Source: Streptacidiphilus rugosus AM-16
GTDB taxonomy: Bacteria > Actinomycetota > Actinomycetes > Streptomycetales > Streptomycetaceae
DNA length: 64,000 nt
Direction: 5' to 3'
Assembly (NCBI RefSeq): GCF_000744655.1
Contig: NZ_JQMJ01000004.1
Coordinates: forward strand, 4,712,001 to 4,776,000
Shown here: positions 53,524 to 62,002 of the stretch, piece by piece
Layout of the letters: the number at the start of each line of letters is the position of its first letter
Position numbering within the stretch: the first letter of the stretch is position 1
The notes under the pieces: generated by a model
Seen by the model: only the letters and a program-made list of their open reading frames with translations
The model's database searches: none
What the model was told of the DNA's origin: nothing
Program-made: the position numbers and the translations under genes

Positions 53524-53566
53524 GTGGAATCGGGGAGGGGTGGAATCGGGGAGGGGTGGAATCGGG
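53524..53566. repeat. Short tandem repeat, 16-bp unit
   Basis: A GGGGTGGAATCGGGGA-like unit is repeated about three times. Together with the neighbouring minisatellite it makes the gap between ligase and thiolase genes (53355-53773) almost wholly repetitive or GC-skewed. No gene is seen in it. Confidence 0.8.
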
Positions 53567-53773
53567 CGGGATGGCCTGGCGCCGCCCCGACCTGGGGAGC
53601 TCCGGCGTGTGGCGGCGCGGGGCAGGCCTGGTGTTGGGCCGGGCCTTGGGCTGGGCGAGCGGCGGCGGGGATGGGGCCGGGCGGGCGGCGGCCGGGATGG
53701 GACGGGGGCTGGCCGCCGTCGGCGCGTCCTGCGCTCGACCACGCCCGCCGGGCCGCCGGGCCGCCGCAGCAGG

Positions 53774-55078
53774 CTACGGAGCTTCGAGCAGCGCGGTGAC
53801 GCCCTGGCCTCCCGCCGCACAGATGGAGATGAGGGCCCGGCCGCCGCCGCGCTCGTGCAGCAGCTTCGCCGCCGTGGCGACGATCCGTCCGCCGGTCGCG
53901 GCGAAGGGGTGGCCGGTGGCCAGCGACGAGCCGGCGACGTTGAGCCGGTCGCGGTCCACCACGCCGAGCGGTGCGTCCAGGCCGAGCCTGGACTTGCAGA
54001 ACTCCGCGCTCTCCCACGCTGCCAGGGTGGCCAGCACCTGTGAGGCGAAGGCCTCGTGGATCTCGAAGAGGTCGATGTCGGCGAAGCCCAGCCCGGCGGC
54101 CGCCAACATCGCCGGCACCGCGAAGGCCGGGGCCATCAGAAGCCCGTCCTCCCCGTGCAAGAAGTCGACCGCCGCGGTGCGCGACTGCGTCAGATACGCG
54201 AGCACCGGCAGTCCGCGCCGCGCCGCCCACTCCTCGCTTGCGAGCAGCACGGTGGACGCGCCGTCCGTCAGCGGCGTCGAGTTGCCTGCCGTCATCGTGC
54301 CGTCGGCGCCGCCGAAGACCGGCTTCAGACGGGCCAGCTTCTCCACGCTGCTGTCCGGGCGCAGGTTCTGGTCCCGGTCCAGGCCGCGGAAGGGAGTGAG
54401 CAGGTCCGCGAGGAACCCGTCCTCGTACGCCTGGGCGAGCCGGCGGTGGCTGGTGGCGGCCAGCGCGTCCTGGTCCGCACGCGGGATGCCCCACTGCGCG
54501 GCGGTCAGCGCCGCGTGCTCGCCCATCGAGAGGCCGGTACGCGGTTCCGCGTTGCGCGGGATGTCCGGCACGAGGTGGCGGGGGCGTACGCCGGCAAGGC
54601 TGCGCACGCGCCCGCCGAGGCCTCGCGCCCGACGCGCGCCCAGCAGCACGCGCCGAAGTTCGTCGTTGACCCCCAGCGGGGCGTCGCTCGCGGTGTCCAC
54701 ACCTCCCGCGACGCCGCACTCCTGCTGACCGAGTGCGATCTTGTTCGCCAGCAGGATCACCGCCTCCAGGCCGGTTCCGCAGGCCTGCTGCAGGTCGTAG
54801 GCGGGGGTGCGGGCGTCGAGCGCGCTGCCGAGGACGACCTCGCGGGCGAGGTTGTAGTCCCGGCTGTGCTTGAGCACCGCGCCGGCCACGAACTCCCCCA
54901 ACTGCTCCCCGGCCAGCCCGAAGCGGTCGACGAGACCCGCGAGGGCGGCGGACAGCATCTCCTGGTTGGAGGCGGTCGCATAGGGACCGTCCGCACGGGC
55001 GAAGGGGATCCGGTTGCCGCCCAGGATCGCCACGCGGCGCGCGGTCGGAAGCGCGGCAGGGGACGCGGGTGAAGACAC
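53774..55078 (-). CDS. Acetyl-CoA C-acyltransferase (thiolase, FadA2/FadI-like)
   Basis: A 434-residue thiolase of the long FadI/FadA2 type, splitting 3-ketoacyl-CoA in beta-oxidation or condensing acyl groups. The nucleophile Cys is in DLQQACGTGLEAVI, the His in DLFEIHEAFASQV and the second Cys in ISICAAGGQGVTALLEA. GRRVAILGGNRIPFARADGP-like start is typical of FadI. It is divergent from a FabG4-like gene with two TTACT-type palindromes between them, and upstream of the ligase-GMC pair on the same strand. The set matches the mycobacterial fadA2-fabG4-htdX locus. Confidence 0.94.
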   Translation of the reverse strand: MSSPASPAALPTARRVAILGGNRIPFARADGPYATASNQEMLSAALAGLVDRFGLAGEQLGEFVAGAVLKHSRDYNLAREVVLGSALDARTPAYDLQQACGTGLEAVILLANKIALGQQECGVAGGVDTASDAPLGVNDELRRVLLGARRARGLGGRVRSLAGVRPRHLVPDIPRNAEPRTGLSMGEHAALTAAQWGIPRADQDALAATSHRRLAQAYEDGFLADLLTPFRGLDRDQNLRPDSSVEKLARLKPVFGGADGTMTAGNSTPLTDGASTVLLASEEWAARRGLPVLAYLTQSRTAAVDFLHGEDGLLMAPAFAVPAMLAAAGLGFADIDLFEIHEAFASQVLATLAAWESAEFCKSRLGLDAPLGVVDRDRLNVAGSSLATGHPFAATGGRIVATAAKLLHERGGGRALISICAAGGQGVTALLEAP

Positions 55079-55113
55079 GGCGACAGCTCCTTGTGCGGGG
55101 GGCGGCGGTGAAC

Positions 55114-55144
55114 TTACTCTCTAGTAAACTTACTCACCCGTAAG
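55114..55144. promoter_or_regulatory. Two tandem TTACT-type operators between thiolase and FabG4-like genes
   Basis: TTACT-CTCT-AGTAA (55114-55127) is a perfect palindrome. TTACT-CACC-CGTAA (55130-55143) is a near copy, its centre 16 bp further on, with CTTAC/GTAAG as extended arms. The second overlaps the Shine-Dalgarno of the FabG4-like gene. The spacing suggests cooperative binding of a TetR-type regulator. Confidence 0.7.
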
Positions 55145-55155
55145 GAGAAATCAAG

Positions 55156-56646
55156 ATGTCGGACCGCTACCTGTCGTGGACCGCGAGCGGGCCGGGCGGG
55201 TTCGTGGCCGCGCGCCTTGGCCTGCCCCGGCCGGAGCCGCTGAGGCGGCGTCAGGACGGCGTCCCCGACATCACCGGCCCGGTTCTGCTCGGCGCGACCG
55301 AGGGCGGCCGGCTGGTCGAACCGGTCAGCGAACTGCTCGCCGACTGGGACGTGCCGACGCGCGAGGCGGGCAGCGTGGACAGGGCAGGCCGGCAGGCACC
55401 GGACGGCACCGAGGCAAGGGGCGCGGAGGCGGGCGACGCACCGGCCGCCGCCCTGGTCTTCGACGCGACCGGCATCCGCGAGAGCGCACGGCTCGGCGCC
55501 CTCCACTCGTTCTTCCACACCCGCGTGCGCTCGCTCGCCCCCTGCGGCCGCGTGGTCGTCCTCGGCACGCCGCCCGAACTGGCCGTCGACCCGGGCGAAG
55601 CCGCCGCGCAGCGCGCGCTCGAGGGCTTCGTCCGCTCGGTCGGCAAGGAACTGCGGCGGGGTGCGACCGCGCACCTGCTGCTGGTCGCCCCCGGCGCGGA
55701 GGAAACCGTCGGCTCGCCACTGCGCTTCGCGCTCTCGGCACGCAGCGCCTACGTCTCCGGCCAGGTCCTGCGGGTCGCGGCAGCCGAGCCCGCCATCGTG
55801 AGGGCCGAGGCGTTGCGCTGGGACCGACCGCTCGACGGCCGGATCGCCCTGGTCACCGGCGCATCCCGAGGCATCGGGGCGACGGTCGCCGAGACCCTGG
55901 CCCGCGACGGCGCGCGGGTCGTCTGCCTCGACGTCCCCGCACAGTCCGCGGAGCTGCGGGCGGTAGCCGCGCGCCTCGGCGGCGACGCCCTGGAGATCGA
56001 CCTCACCGCGCCGGACGCCCCCGCCCAGGTGGCCGCCCACCTCCGGGAGCAGCACGGCGGCGTGGACGTCGTCGTCCACAACGCCGGAATCACCCGAGAC
56101 CGCACCCTCGGCCGGATGGAGCCCGGCCAGTGGGACGCGGTGGTGGCCGTCAACCTGACCGCGGTCGAACGGCTCACCGACGCGCTGCTCACCGACGCAC
56201 TGCTCGCCAACGGCGACGGCGACGGCGACGAGGGCGGCCGGGGCGACGGCCCTGGTGACGGTGGCGGCAACGGGCCGGTCCTCCGTGCCGGTGGCCGGAT
56301 CGTCTGCACCTCCTCCATCAGCGGCATCGCGGGCAACGTCGGGCAGTCCAACTACGCGGCCAGCAAGGCGGGTCTCATCGGCCTGGTCGAGGCCCTCGCC
56401 CCGAGCGAGGCCGTCGCCGGTCGCGGCATCACCGTGAACGCGGTCGCGCCCGGGTTCATCGAAACGCAGATGACCGCCGCCGTTCCGCTCTTCATCCGCG
56501 AGGCCGGACGTCGGCTCAACAGCCTCAAGCAGGGCGGACAGCCGGTCGACGTCGCAGAGGCCGTCGCCTTCCTCGCCGCCCCGGCCAGCGCGGGCATCAG
56601 CGGACAGGTCCTGCGGGTCTGCGGCCAAGCCCTGCTCGGAGCGTGA
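55156..56646 (+). CDS. fabG4: High-molecular-weight 3-oxoacyl reductase (FabG4-like)
   Basis: A 496-residue two-part protein like mycobacterial FabG4. Residues 1-220 are a degenerate Rossmann-type domain (DRYLSWTASGPGGFVAARLG, FFHTRVRSLAPCGRVVVLGT). Residues 225-496 are a full SDR: RIALVTGASRGIGATVAETL, HNAGITRD, CTSSISGIAGNVGQSNYAAS with Ser, Tyr and Lys, and the C-terminus ISGQVLRVCGQALLGA. The mycobacterial enzyme reduces 3-ketoacyl-CoA with NADH. A Gly/Asp-rich insert near residues 352-376 is longer than expected. AAGGAG precedes the ATG and overlaps an operator. The MaoC-like gene follows after 4 bp. Confidence 0.92.
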   Translation: MSDRYLSWTASGPGGFVAARLGLPRPEPLRRRQDGVPDITGPVLLGATEGGRLVEPVSELLADWDVPTREAGSVDRAGRQAPDGTEARGAEAGDAPAAALVFDATGIRESARLGALHSFFHTRVRSLAPCGRVVVLGTPPELAVDPGEAAAQRALEGFVRSVGKELRRGATAHLLLVAPGAEETVGSPLRFALSARSAYVSGQVLRVAAAEPAIVRAEALRWDRPLDGRIALVTGASRGIGATVAETLARDGARVVCLDVPAQSAELRAVAARLGGDALEIDLTAPDAPAQVAAHLREQHGGVDVVVHNAGITRDRTLGRMEPGQWDAVVAVNLTAVERLTDALLTDALLANGDGDGDEGGRGDGPGDGGGNGPVLRAGGRIVCTSSISGIAGNVGQSNYAASKAGLIGLVEALAPSEAVAGRGITVNAVAPGFIETQMTAAVPLFIREAGRRLNSLKQGGQPVDVAEAVAFLAAPASAGISGQVLRVCGQALLGA

Positions 56647-56650
56647 CGCC

Positions 56651-57535
56651 ATGACCGAAGCCACCCCTCAGCCCGTCATCTCTCGGGATCTCCCGTCGGT
56701 ACCGGGCGCGGCGGGCCTCTACGCCCGCGCCCTCCTCCCCAAGCCACGCCGCCAGGCGGCCCACACGCCCGAACGGGCCGTCGCACTGCGCGGCGCGGCG
56801 CCGGACGCCGAACGGCTCCACCGCTACCGCGAGCTGTGCGGGTTCACCGCCGAGGACCGCCTTCCGGTCACCTATCCGCACCTGACCGCGTTCCCGCTGT
56901 CGCTGGTGCTGATGACCGCCCGTGACTTCCCGCTGCCACTGCTGGGTCTCGTCCACCTGGCCAACCGGATCGAGCAGAGACGCCCGATCGCCCCGGACGC
57001 CCACCTCGACTACCGCGTCTCGGCGACCGCGCCCCGCGGGCACCCCAAGGGCCAGGTCTTCGAGGTCGTCGCGGAGGTCGCGGAATCGACCGGGCCGGGC
57101 GATCCCGTCTGGCGATCCGTCAGCACCTACCTCCACCGCTCCCCCGGCGGCGGCCCCGCCCCGCGTGCCGGGGACGAGCACCTGCCTGCGGCCGAGCTCG
57201 ACATACCGTGGTCCCTCCCGGCAGGCCTCGGCCGCGCGTACGCGGCGGTCTCCGGCGACCGCAACCCGATCCACCTCCACCCGTTGACGGCACGGCTCTT
57301 CGGCTTCCGCCGGGCGATCGCCCACGGCATGTGGACCAAGGCGCGGTCACTGGCAGCGCTGGAGCCACACCTTCCCGACGCGTTCACCGCCGGCGTCGAC
57401 TTCCGCCGACCCGTGCTGCTCCCGGGCGCGGTCCGCTTCCGCGCGGCGCGCCTCTCGGACGCGGGCTGGTCCTTCCAGCTGACCGACCCGACCGCCCAAC
57501 ACCACCATCTCCTCGGCCGCGTCACCCCGCACTGA
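56651..57535 (+). CDS. MaoC-like 3-hydroxyacyl dehydratase (HtdX-like)
   Basis: A 294-residue R-specific hydratase/dehydratase. The hydratase-2 motif AAVSGDRNPIHLHPLTARLF holds catalytic Asp and His and is followed by FRRAIAHGMWTKARSLA. The N-terminal half is a degenerate second hotdog (TYPHLTAFPLSLVLMTARDF). The length and the coupling to a FabG4-like gene match mycobacterial HtdX. It should convert 3-hydroxyacyl and enoyl thioesters next to the reductase upstream. Confidence 0.92.
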   Translation: MTEATPQPVISRDLPSVPGAAGLYARALLPKPRRQAAHTPERAVALRGAAPDAERLHRYRELCGFTAEDRLPVTYPHLTAFPLSLVLMTARDFPLPLLGLVHLANRIEQRRPIAPDAHLDYRVSATAPRGHPKGQVFEVVAEVAESTGPGDPVWRSVSTYLHRSPGGGPAPRAGDEHLPAAELDIPWSLPAGLGRAYAAVSGDRNPIHLHPLTARLFGFRRAIAHGMWTKARSLAALEPHLPDAFTAGVDFRRPVLLPGAVRFRAARLSDAGWSFQLTDPTAQHHHLLGRVTPH

Positions 57536-57582
57536 CCGCTTCCCCCTTCAGCATCCGCCACTTCCACCCAGGAGCACTCACC

Positions 57583-58050
57583 ATGGCCGACAGCGCCACC
57601 ACCGCCGCCCAGCTCGCCGAGCTGGACTTCGCCAGCGTGTCCCCGCAGGAGTTCGCCCGTCTGGTCAAGGGCCTGTCCGGCAAGGAGATCCAGGAGATCC
57701 TGCGCGGGGACCTGCGCCTGCAGATCCTCCGAGAGGTCTTCGCCCGCATGGAACGCCAGTTCCGCCCGGACAACGCCGGCCAGACCGTCGCCCTGATCCG
57801 TTGGAAGGTCGGCCCGGAAGGCGGGAACGTCTTCGAGACCTCCATCGACAAGGGCACCTGCAACGTCACCGAGGGCCGCACCGACGCCACGTCGCGCGTC
57901 ACGCTCACGCTGGGCGACACCGAGTTCCTCAACCTCGTCTCCGGCAACGCCAGCCCGGTGACGATGTTCTTCTCCCGCAAGCTGAAGGTTGCCGGTGACC
58001 TGAGCCTGGCCGCCCGCCTGACCCACTACTTCGACATCCCCAAGGCCTGA
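57583..58050 (+). CDS. SCP2 sterol-binding domain protein
   Basis: A 155-residue protein with a short helical leader (LDFASVSPQEFARLVKGLSG). It is followed by an SCP2-like lipid-binding fold. VALIRWKVGPEGGNVFETSI and VTLTLGDTEFLNLVSGNASP, ending in FFSRKLKVAGDLSLAARLTH, are typical. Such proteins carry fatty acyl-CoA or sterols between membranes and enzymes. The ATG at 57583 has GGAG at eight bases; it follows the MaoC-like gene by 47 bp and precedes a terminator, so it closes the operon. Confidence 0.92.
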   Translation: MADSATTAAQLAELDFASVSPQEFARLVKGLSGKEIQEILRGDLRLQILREVFARMERQFRPDNAGQTVALIRWKVGPEGGNVFETSIDKGTCNVTEGRTDATSRVTLTLGDTEFLNLVSGNASPVTMFFSRKLKVAGDLSLAARLTHYFDIPKA

Positions 58051-58062
58051 CCGTCACGTGGG

Positions 58063-58101
58063 CGTGCCGATGGGCCGCCGGGTGGGCGGCTCATCGGCAC
58101 G
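58063..58101 (+). terminator. Terminator after the fabG4-htdX-SCP2 operon
   Basis: CGTGCCGATGGGCCGCC (58063-58079) pairs with GGCGGCTCATCGGCACG (58085-58101), 17-bp arms with a single G-T type mismatch, 12 bp after the stop. It serves both converging genes. Confidence 0.82.
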
Positions 58102-58113
58102 TTGTGGGGTTGT

Positions 58114-59559
58114 TCAGCGGGGGTAGCGGGTGTTGGGGGGTGGGGGTGTGTCCGGTGGCGGCACCGCCCTGGGCCTGCCGTTGGTCATCTCCAACTCCCA
58201 GCCGGTGTGGTGGAGGTCGGTGTGGTGTTCCCCGCACAGCAGGGCCAGGTTGTTCAGGCTGGTGTGGCCGCCGTCGGCCCAGTGGGTCAGGTGGTGGGCC
58301 TCGCACCAGGTGGGTGGCCTTGTGCAGCCGGGCCAGACGCAGTGCCGGTCCCGGGCGATGACCGCGTCCCGCAGGTGCGCGGGGACGGTGCGGGTGGCGC
58401 GGCCGATGGAGACCGGCTTGCCCTGGCCCTTGGTGAGGATGACGCGGAGCCGGCAGTCGCAGGACTCCTTACGGGCCTGCCACCGCGGAAGATGGAACCC
58501 ACGGGTGGAGGTGGCGACACCGACGGGGTGCAGCAACCCCGACATGTCGTCGTCGGCCGGGGGCTGCTCGGGGTCGTCGTCGGTGAAGGTGGGGTGGGCG
58601 GGGCACTCCTCCCGCAGCGCGTCCAGGTCCGCGATGACCGTGAAGTGGGGGCGCTGACCGCCGGTGGTGGGGAGCTTGTCGCAGCCCAGCGCGAGGTCGG
58701 CGACCGCCTCCAGGGCGTCGCCCATCCGCTCCGGATGGCTGCGGGTCTCGCCCTCGACGGGGGTGCCCATCGCCGCCTCCAGGGCGACGCGGAGCTTCTC
58801 CCCGGCGACGGCCGACAGTTCGGCGGTCAGGACCCAGAACGGGTCATCCGACGTGCCGGTCTGCGACAGCCTCGCCGTGGACCGGAACAGCGCCGGGGCG
58901 TCCTTCGCCTGCGGCTCCTGCTCCTCGACCAGATGGGCGCGGACCTGCCGGGCGGCCTGCTTCAACTGACCGAGGTGGAGGGTCTTGGCCTGCCCGACCA
59001 GGAGTTCTTCGGCCTGCTCCCGGGCCTGCGGGTCCTCCACGTCGGTGATCTCGTGGGCGATGACCTCCGCCTGGCTGGCCGAGAGTTCCCCCGCCGCCTG
59101 CGCGGCGCGGACGGTGCGCAGGGTGTCCAGGCGGCGGGCCCGCTCGACGAGCTGCTTCGCCGCCCGGTCACTCAACTGCCCGTGCGTCTGCAGGAACCCC
59201 TTCGCCGTCCGCGAACGGGTGGCGGCCACCGCGCCGGTGCGGTCGAACACCGCGACCCGACGCGCCAGCTCCGCCCCCACCATCTCCTCGAACCGGACCA
59301 GCGCGAGGAGCTGCTCGGCCTGGAACGGGCCACCGGCCGCGCACAGGGTGTCGTCGTCCTCCGCCGCGAGCGCGGCCAAGAACGTCAGAGAAGAAGAGGG
59401 CAGGGTCCGCAGCGGCTCCGTGCTCGCAGCACGGGCCTGGCGGGAGCTTGAGGGGGTCAGGGGATCCGCACGGAACACGTCCCCCAGCGAGGCGGAAAAC
59501 ACCTCACCCATGGACGCATCTCCGTCTTCACACCCGCCCCCGAACATCGAGGCGTCCAT
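58114..59559 (-). CDS. DUF222/13E12-family protein with HNH endonuclease domain
   Basis: A 481-residue protein. A long helical DUF222 region (about residues 70-390) is followed by the HNH nuclease: CVWPGCTRPPTWCEAHHLTH, WADGGHTSLNNLALLCGEHH and TDLHH. These contain the two zinc-site Cys pairs, the catalytic His pair and the Asn. The family is the mycobacterial REP13E12 type, multi-copy and possibly mobile or phage-linked, with no proven function. I start it at ATG 59559, which lies only 6 bp behind a CATAAT -10-like element and has no Shine-Dalgarno. It may be leaderless. Confidence 0.88.
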   Translation of the reverse strand: MDASMFGGGCEDGDASMGEVFSASLGDVFRADPLTPSSSRQARAASTEPLRTLPSSSLTFLAALAAEDDDTLCAAGGPFQAEQLLALVRFEEMVGAELARRVAVFDRTGAVAATRSRTAKGFLQTHGQLSDRAAKQLVERARRLDTLRTVRAAQAAGELSASQAEVIAHEITDVEDPQAREQAEELLVGQAKTLHLGQLKQAARQVRAHLVEEQEPQAKDAPALFRSTARLSQTGTSDDPFWVLTAELSAVAGEKLRVALEAAMGTPVEGETRSHPERMGDALEAVADLALGCDKLPTTGGQRPHFTVIADLDALREECPAHPTFTDDDPEQPPADDDMSGLLHPVGVATSTRGFHLPRWQARKESCDCRLRVILTKGQGKPVSIGRATRTVPAHLRDAVIARDRHCVWPGCTRPPTWCEAHHLTHWADGGHTSLNNLALLCGEHHTDLHHTGWELEMTNGRPRAVPPPDTPPPPNTRYPR

Positions 59560-59594
59560 AGAACAATTATGACACCCCACCAAGCCCCACACCA

Positions 59595-59610
59595 TCACTC
59601 ACAAGAGTGA
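59595..59610. terminator. Small hairpin between GNAT and HNH genes
   Basis: TCACTC (59595-59600) and GAGTGA (59605-59610) with a 4-base loop lie 30 bp after the GNAT stop and upstream of the HNH gene. It may be a weak terminator or an operator. Confidence 0.4.
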
Positions 59611-59639
59611 AAACCCCCAGCTCAAGCACCGTCTGACGG

Positions 59640-60179
59640 TCAGTCTGTCGCGAGCCGGGCGTGCAGCTCGACGTCGTACCGGACCCCGTCGTACTGCAGC
59701 TTCTGCCGCTCCAGCCCCTCCATCGAGAAGCCAGCAGACGTCGCCACCCGGCACGAGGCGGGGTTGTCGACCCGGTGCCCGAGCTCCAGGCGGAAGAGTC
59801 CGGCATCGGCGAACGCCCAGTCGGCCACGGTGCGGCAGGCGGCGCTCGCCACTCCCCGGCCGCGCGCCTCGGCCGTTGTCCAGTAGGAGACCCAGCCCGT
59901 CGCGTGCCGTCGGTCGACCGCGCCCACCGCGACGCTTCCGAGCACCTGCCCCCTGCCTCCGTCGTCGACGACCGCGAAGGCGAACGCGGCGTCGGAGGCC
60001 CATCGCGCGTCATGGCCGGCGATCCAACGCTCGGCGGCGGCGAGCGAGTCGACCGGATCGACGGCCTGCGCGGCCATCAGCGGATCGGCGAACGCGGTGA
60101 GCACCGCGCCCGCGTCCACCGCTCGCCAGCGCCGCAGGCTCAGGCCCGGGCCGCCTGGGATCTCCAGATGATCACGCAC
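59640..60179 (-). CDS. GNAT-family acetyltransferase (RimJ/RimL-like)
   Basis: A 179-residue GNAT enzyme. PGGPGLSLRRWRAVDAGAVL starts the fold. The acetyl-CoA loop is TTAEARGRGVASAACRTVAD, followed by GLFRLELGHRVDNPASCRVA and ATSAGFSMEGLERQ, the N-acyltransferase blocks of RimJ/RimL-like proteins. The start is uncertain: GTG 60179 is my choice. GTG 60257 would add 26 residues encoded by an imperfect repeat of CTGCCCGCCACACC, unlikely to be coding. Confidence 0.85.
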   Translation of the reverse strand: MRDHLEIPGGPGLSLRRWRAVDAGAVLTAFADPLMAAQAVDPVDSLAAAERWIAGHDARWASDAAFAFAVVDDGGRGQVLGSVAVGAVDRRHATGWVSYWTTAEARGRGVASAACRTVADWAFADAGLFRLELGHRVDNPASCRVATSAGFSMEGLERQKLQYDGVRYDVELHARLATD

Positions 60180-60304
60180 ACCGACAGCCTGCCCCAGGTC
60201 GCGCCCGTCCGCCACACTCTGCCCGCCACACCCTGCCCGCCATCCCCTGTCCGACACACCCTGCCGCCACGCCCCGGCCGCCGCAGCCCGTCGCCGAGCG
60301 CCGA

Positions 60305-62002
60305 TCAGCCCTCCCGGGCGTGCAGGGCCCGCAGTTCCGTCTTGAGGATCTTGCCCGCCGCCGAGAGCGGCAGCGCGGGCAGGAAGCGGACCTCGCGGAC
60401 CCGCTGGTACGGCGCCACACGCTCCGCCACGAAGGCGAGCAGCTCGGCCTCCCGCGCCTCAGCCCCCGCGCGCAGCACCACGTACGCGGCCGGGATCTCG
60501 CCCGCGTCGGGGTCGGGGATGCCGATCACCGCGACCTGGGCGACGGCCGGGTGTGCCGCGAGGACTTCCTCCAGATGGGTCGGATAGACGTTGTACCCCT
60601 TGTAGATGAGCATGTCCTTCGCTCGGCCCGAGAGGAACAACTGGCCGCTGTCGTCGAGTCGGCCGATGTCGCCGGTGGCGAGCCACCCGTCGCTCCACTG
60701 CTCGGCGGTCAGCTCCGGCCGGCCGAGGTAGCCGTCGGCGACCTGCGGGCCGCGGGCGTGGACCAGGCCCGTCTCGCCGACCGGGAGCGGTTTGGCGGGG
60801 TCGGTCAGCGAGCGGATCTCCAGCTCGGTGTCGAACAGCGGCACGCCGACGCAGCCGGGCTCAGCCGGCTCCTCGCGGTTCGGGGTGACCAGGGTGAGCG
60901 CCATCGTCGCCTCGGTCAGCCCGTAGCCCTCCGCCACGGCCGCGTTCGGGAAGGCGGCGGTGAGGCGGGCGATGGTCGGGGAGTCGAGTGGGGCCGCACC
61001 CGAGGAGACGACCCGGACGGCGCGCAGGTCGTAGGAGCCGGCGTCGATGGCCGCGAGCAGCGCATGGTGCAGGGCGGGCGAGCCGGTCACCGTCGTGGCG
61101 CGGTGCCGGACCATCGCCGCAAGGAAGTCGCGCGGGTCGAAGCGGCCCTGACCGACGACGGTGATGCCGCCCAGCAGTGCGACGCTGGCGCTGATCAGGC
61201 CCATCGCATGGAACACCGGCACCACGTTGACGGCCGTCTCCTCGCCCGGCTCGCCCGTCCACGGGGTGACCGCCTCGGGAATCCGACGCAGCGTCACCAG
61301 CCCGTCCGCGTCGTACTCGGGCAGAACGGCCGAGCGGGCGCAGGTGGACTGCAGGACGTTGGCCCAGACGTGCCGGTCACGCACCCGCACCGCCTTCGAG
61401 CGTCCCGTCGTCCCGCCCGTGAAGGAGAGGTGCGCGAGGTCGTCGGGGCTGCGCGGCGTGGCGGGCGCGGGAGCCGCGGCGAGCAGGCCCGCCAGCGGGA
61501 CGAGGCGTCCGGCGTCGACGGCCGGACCGGGCCTGGGCGGCGGCGCGGGCGCGGTGGCCGTGGGCGGGACGAGGACGGTCAGCAGCTCAGGATCGGCGTC
61601 GAGCACCTGCCGCAGGGCGGGCAGGCAGGCGGGGTGGGTGACCAGCGCGGTCGCGCCGATCTCGCGCAGGCACTCGGCGAGCGCCTCGCCCGGCTGGGTC
61701 GGGTTGATGGGCGAGACCGTGGCTCCGGCGAGGAGCGCGCCCTGATAGCTGACGGCGAACCAGATGTTGTTCGGCTGCACCAGTGCGACGACCGCGCCCG
61801 GCACGACGCCCCGCTCCCGCAGGCCCTGCGCGAAGCGCAACGCCTTGTCGTGGACCTCCGCGAAGCTGAGCCGCAGCTCCCCGTCGACCAACGCGGTGCG
61901 CGCGCCGTAGGCGCGGGCCGCCGAGGGGAGGAGGGTGTGCAGGCCGGTGGTCGGATAGTCGAGCGTGCGGGGCAGGCCGACGGGCCAGAGGGCGCGGGTC
62001 AA
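60305..62002 (-). CDS. AMP-dependent acyl-CoA synthetase
   Basis: A 565-residue adenylate-forming enzyme, close to 4-coumarate:CoA ligase and medium-chain acyl-CoA synthetases. Key blocks are LSFTGGTTGRSKAVRV (P-loop), VRVVSSGAAPLDS, EGYGLTEATMALTLVTPNRE (AMP site), GWLATGDIGRLDDSGQLFLS, GRAKDMLIYKGYNVYP and the catalytic Lys in LPLSAAGKILKTELR. No signal for a particular acid is visible. It lies downstream of no partner gene and is 233 bp divergent from an MFS gene. Confidence 0.93.
   Translation of the reverse strand: MTRALWPVGLPRTLDYPTTGLHTLLPSAARAYGARTALVDGELRLSFAEVHDKALRFAQGLRERGVVPGAVVALVQPNNIWFAVSYQGALLAGATVSPINPTQPGEALAECLREIGATALVTHPACLPALRQVLDADPELLTVLVPPTATAPAPPPRPGPAVDAGRLVPLAGLLAAAPAPATPRSPDDLAHLSFTGGTTGRSKAVRVRDRHVWANVLQSTCARSAVLPEYDADGLVTLRRIPEAVTPWTGEPGEETAVNVVPVFHAMGLISASVALLGGITVVGQGRFDPRDFLAAMVRHRATTVTGSPALHHALLAAIDAGSYDLRAVRVVSSGAAPLDSPTIARLTAAFPNAAVAEGYGLTEATMALTLVTPNREEPAEPGCVGVPLFDTELEIRSLTDPAKPLPVGETGLVHARGPQVADGYLGRPELTAEQWSDGWLATGDIGRLDDSGQLFLSGRAKDMLIYKGYNVYPTHLEEVLAAHPAVAQVAVIGIPDPDAGEIPAAYVVLRAGAEAREAELLAFVAERVAPYQRVREVRFLPALPLSAAGKILKTELRALHAREG

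Noticed and set aside
53355-54719. N-terminal extension of the acyl-CoA ligase frame through the minisatellite into the thiolase gene
   Set aside because: The extension is His/Pro repeat and antisense-like sequence. The ATG at 53354 has a good SD and gives a normal-length ligase.
60180-60300. Possible repeat array (CTGCCCGCCACACC-like units)
   Set aside because: Units are imperfect, few and without spacers; not a CRISPR array and not clearly a functional repeat.
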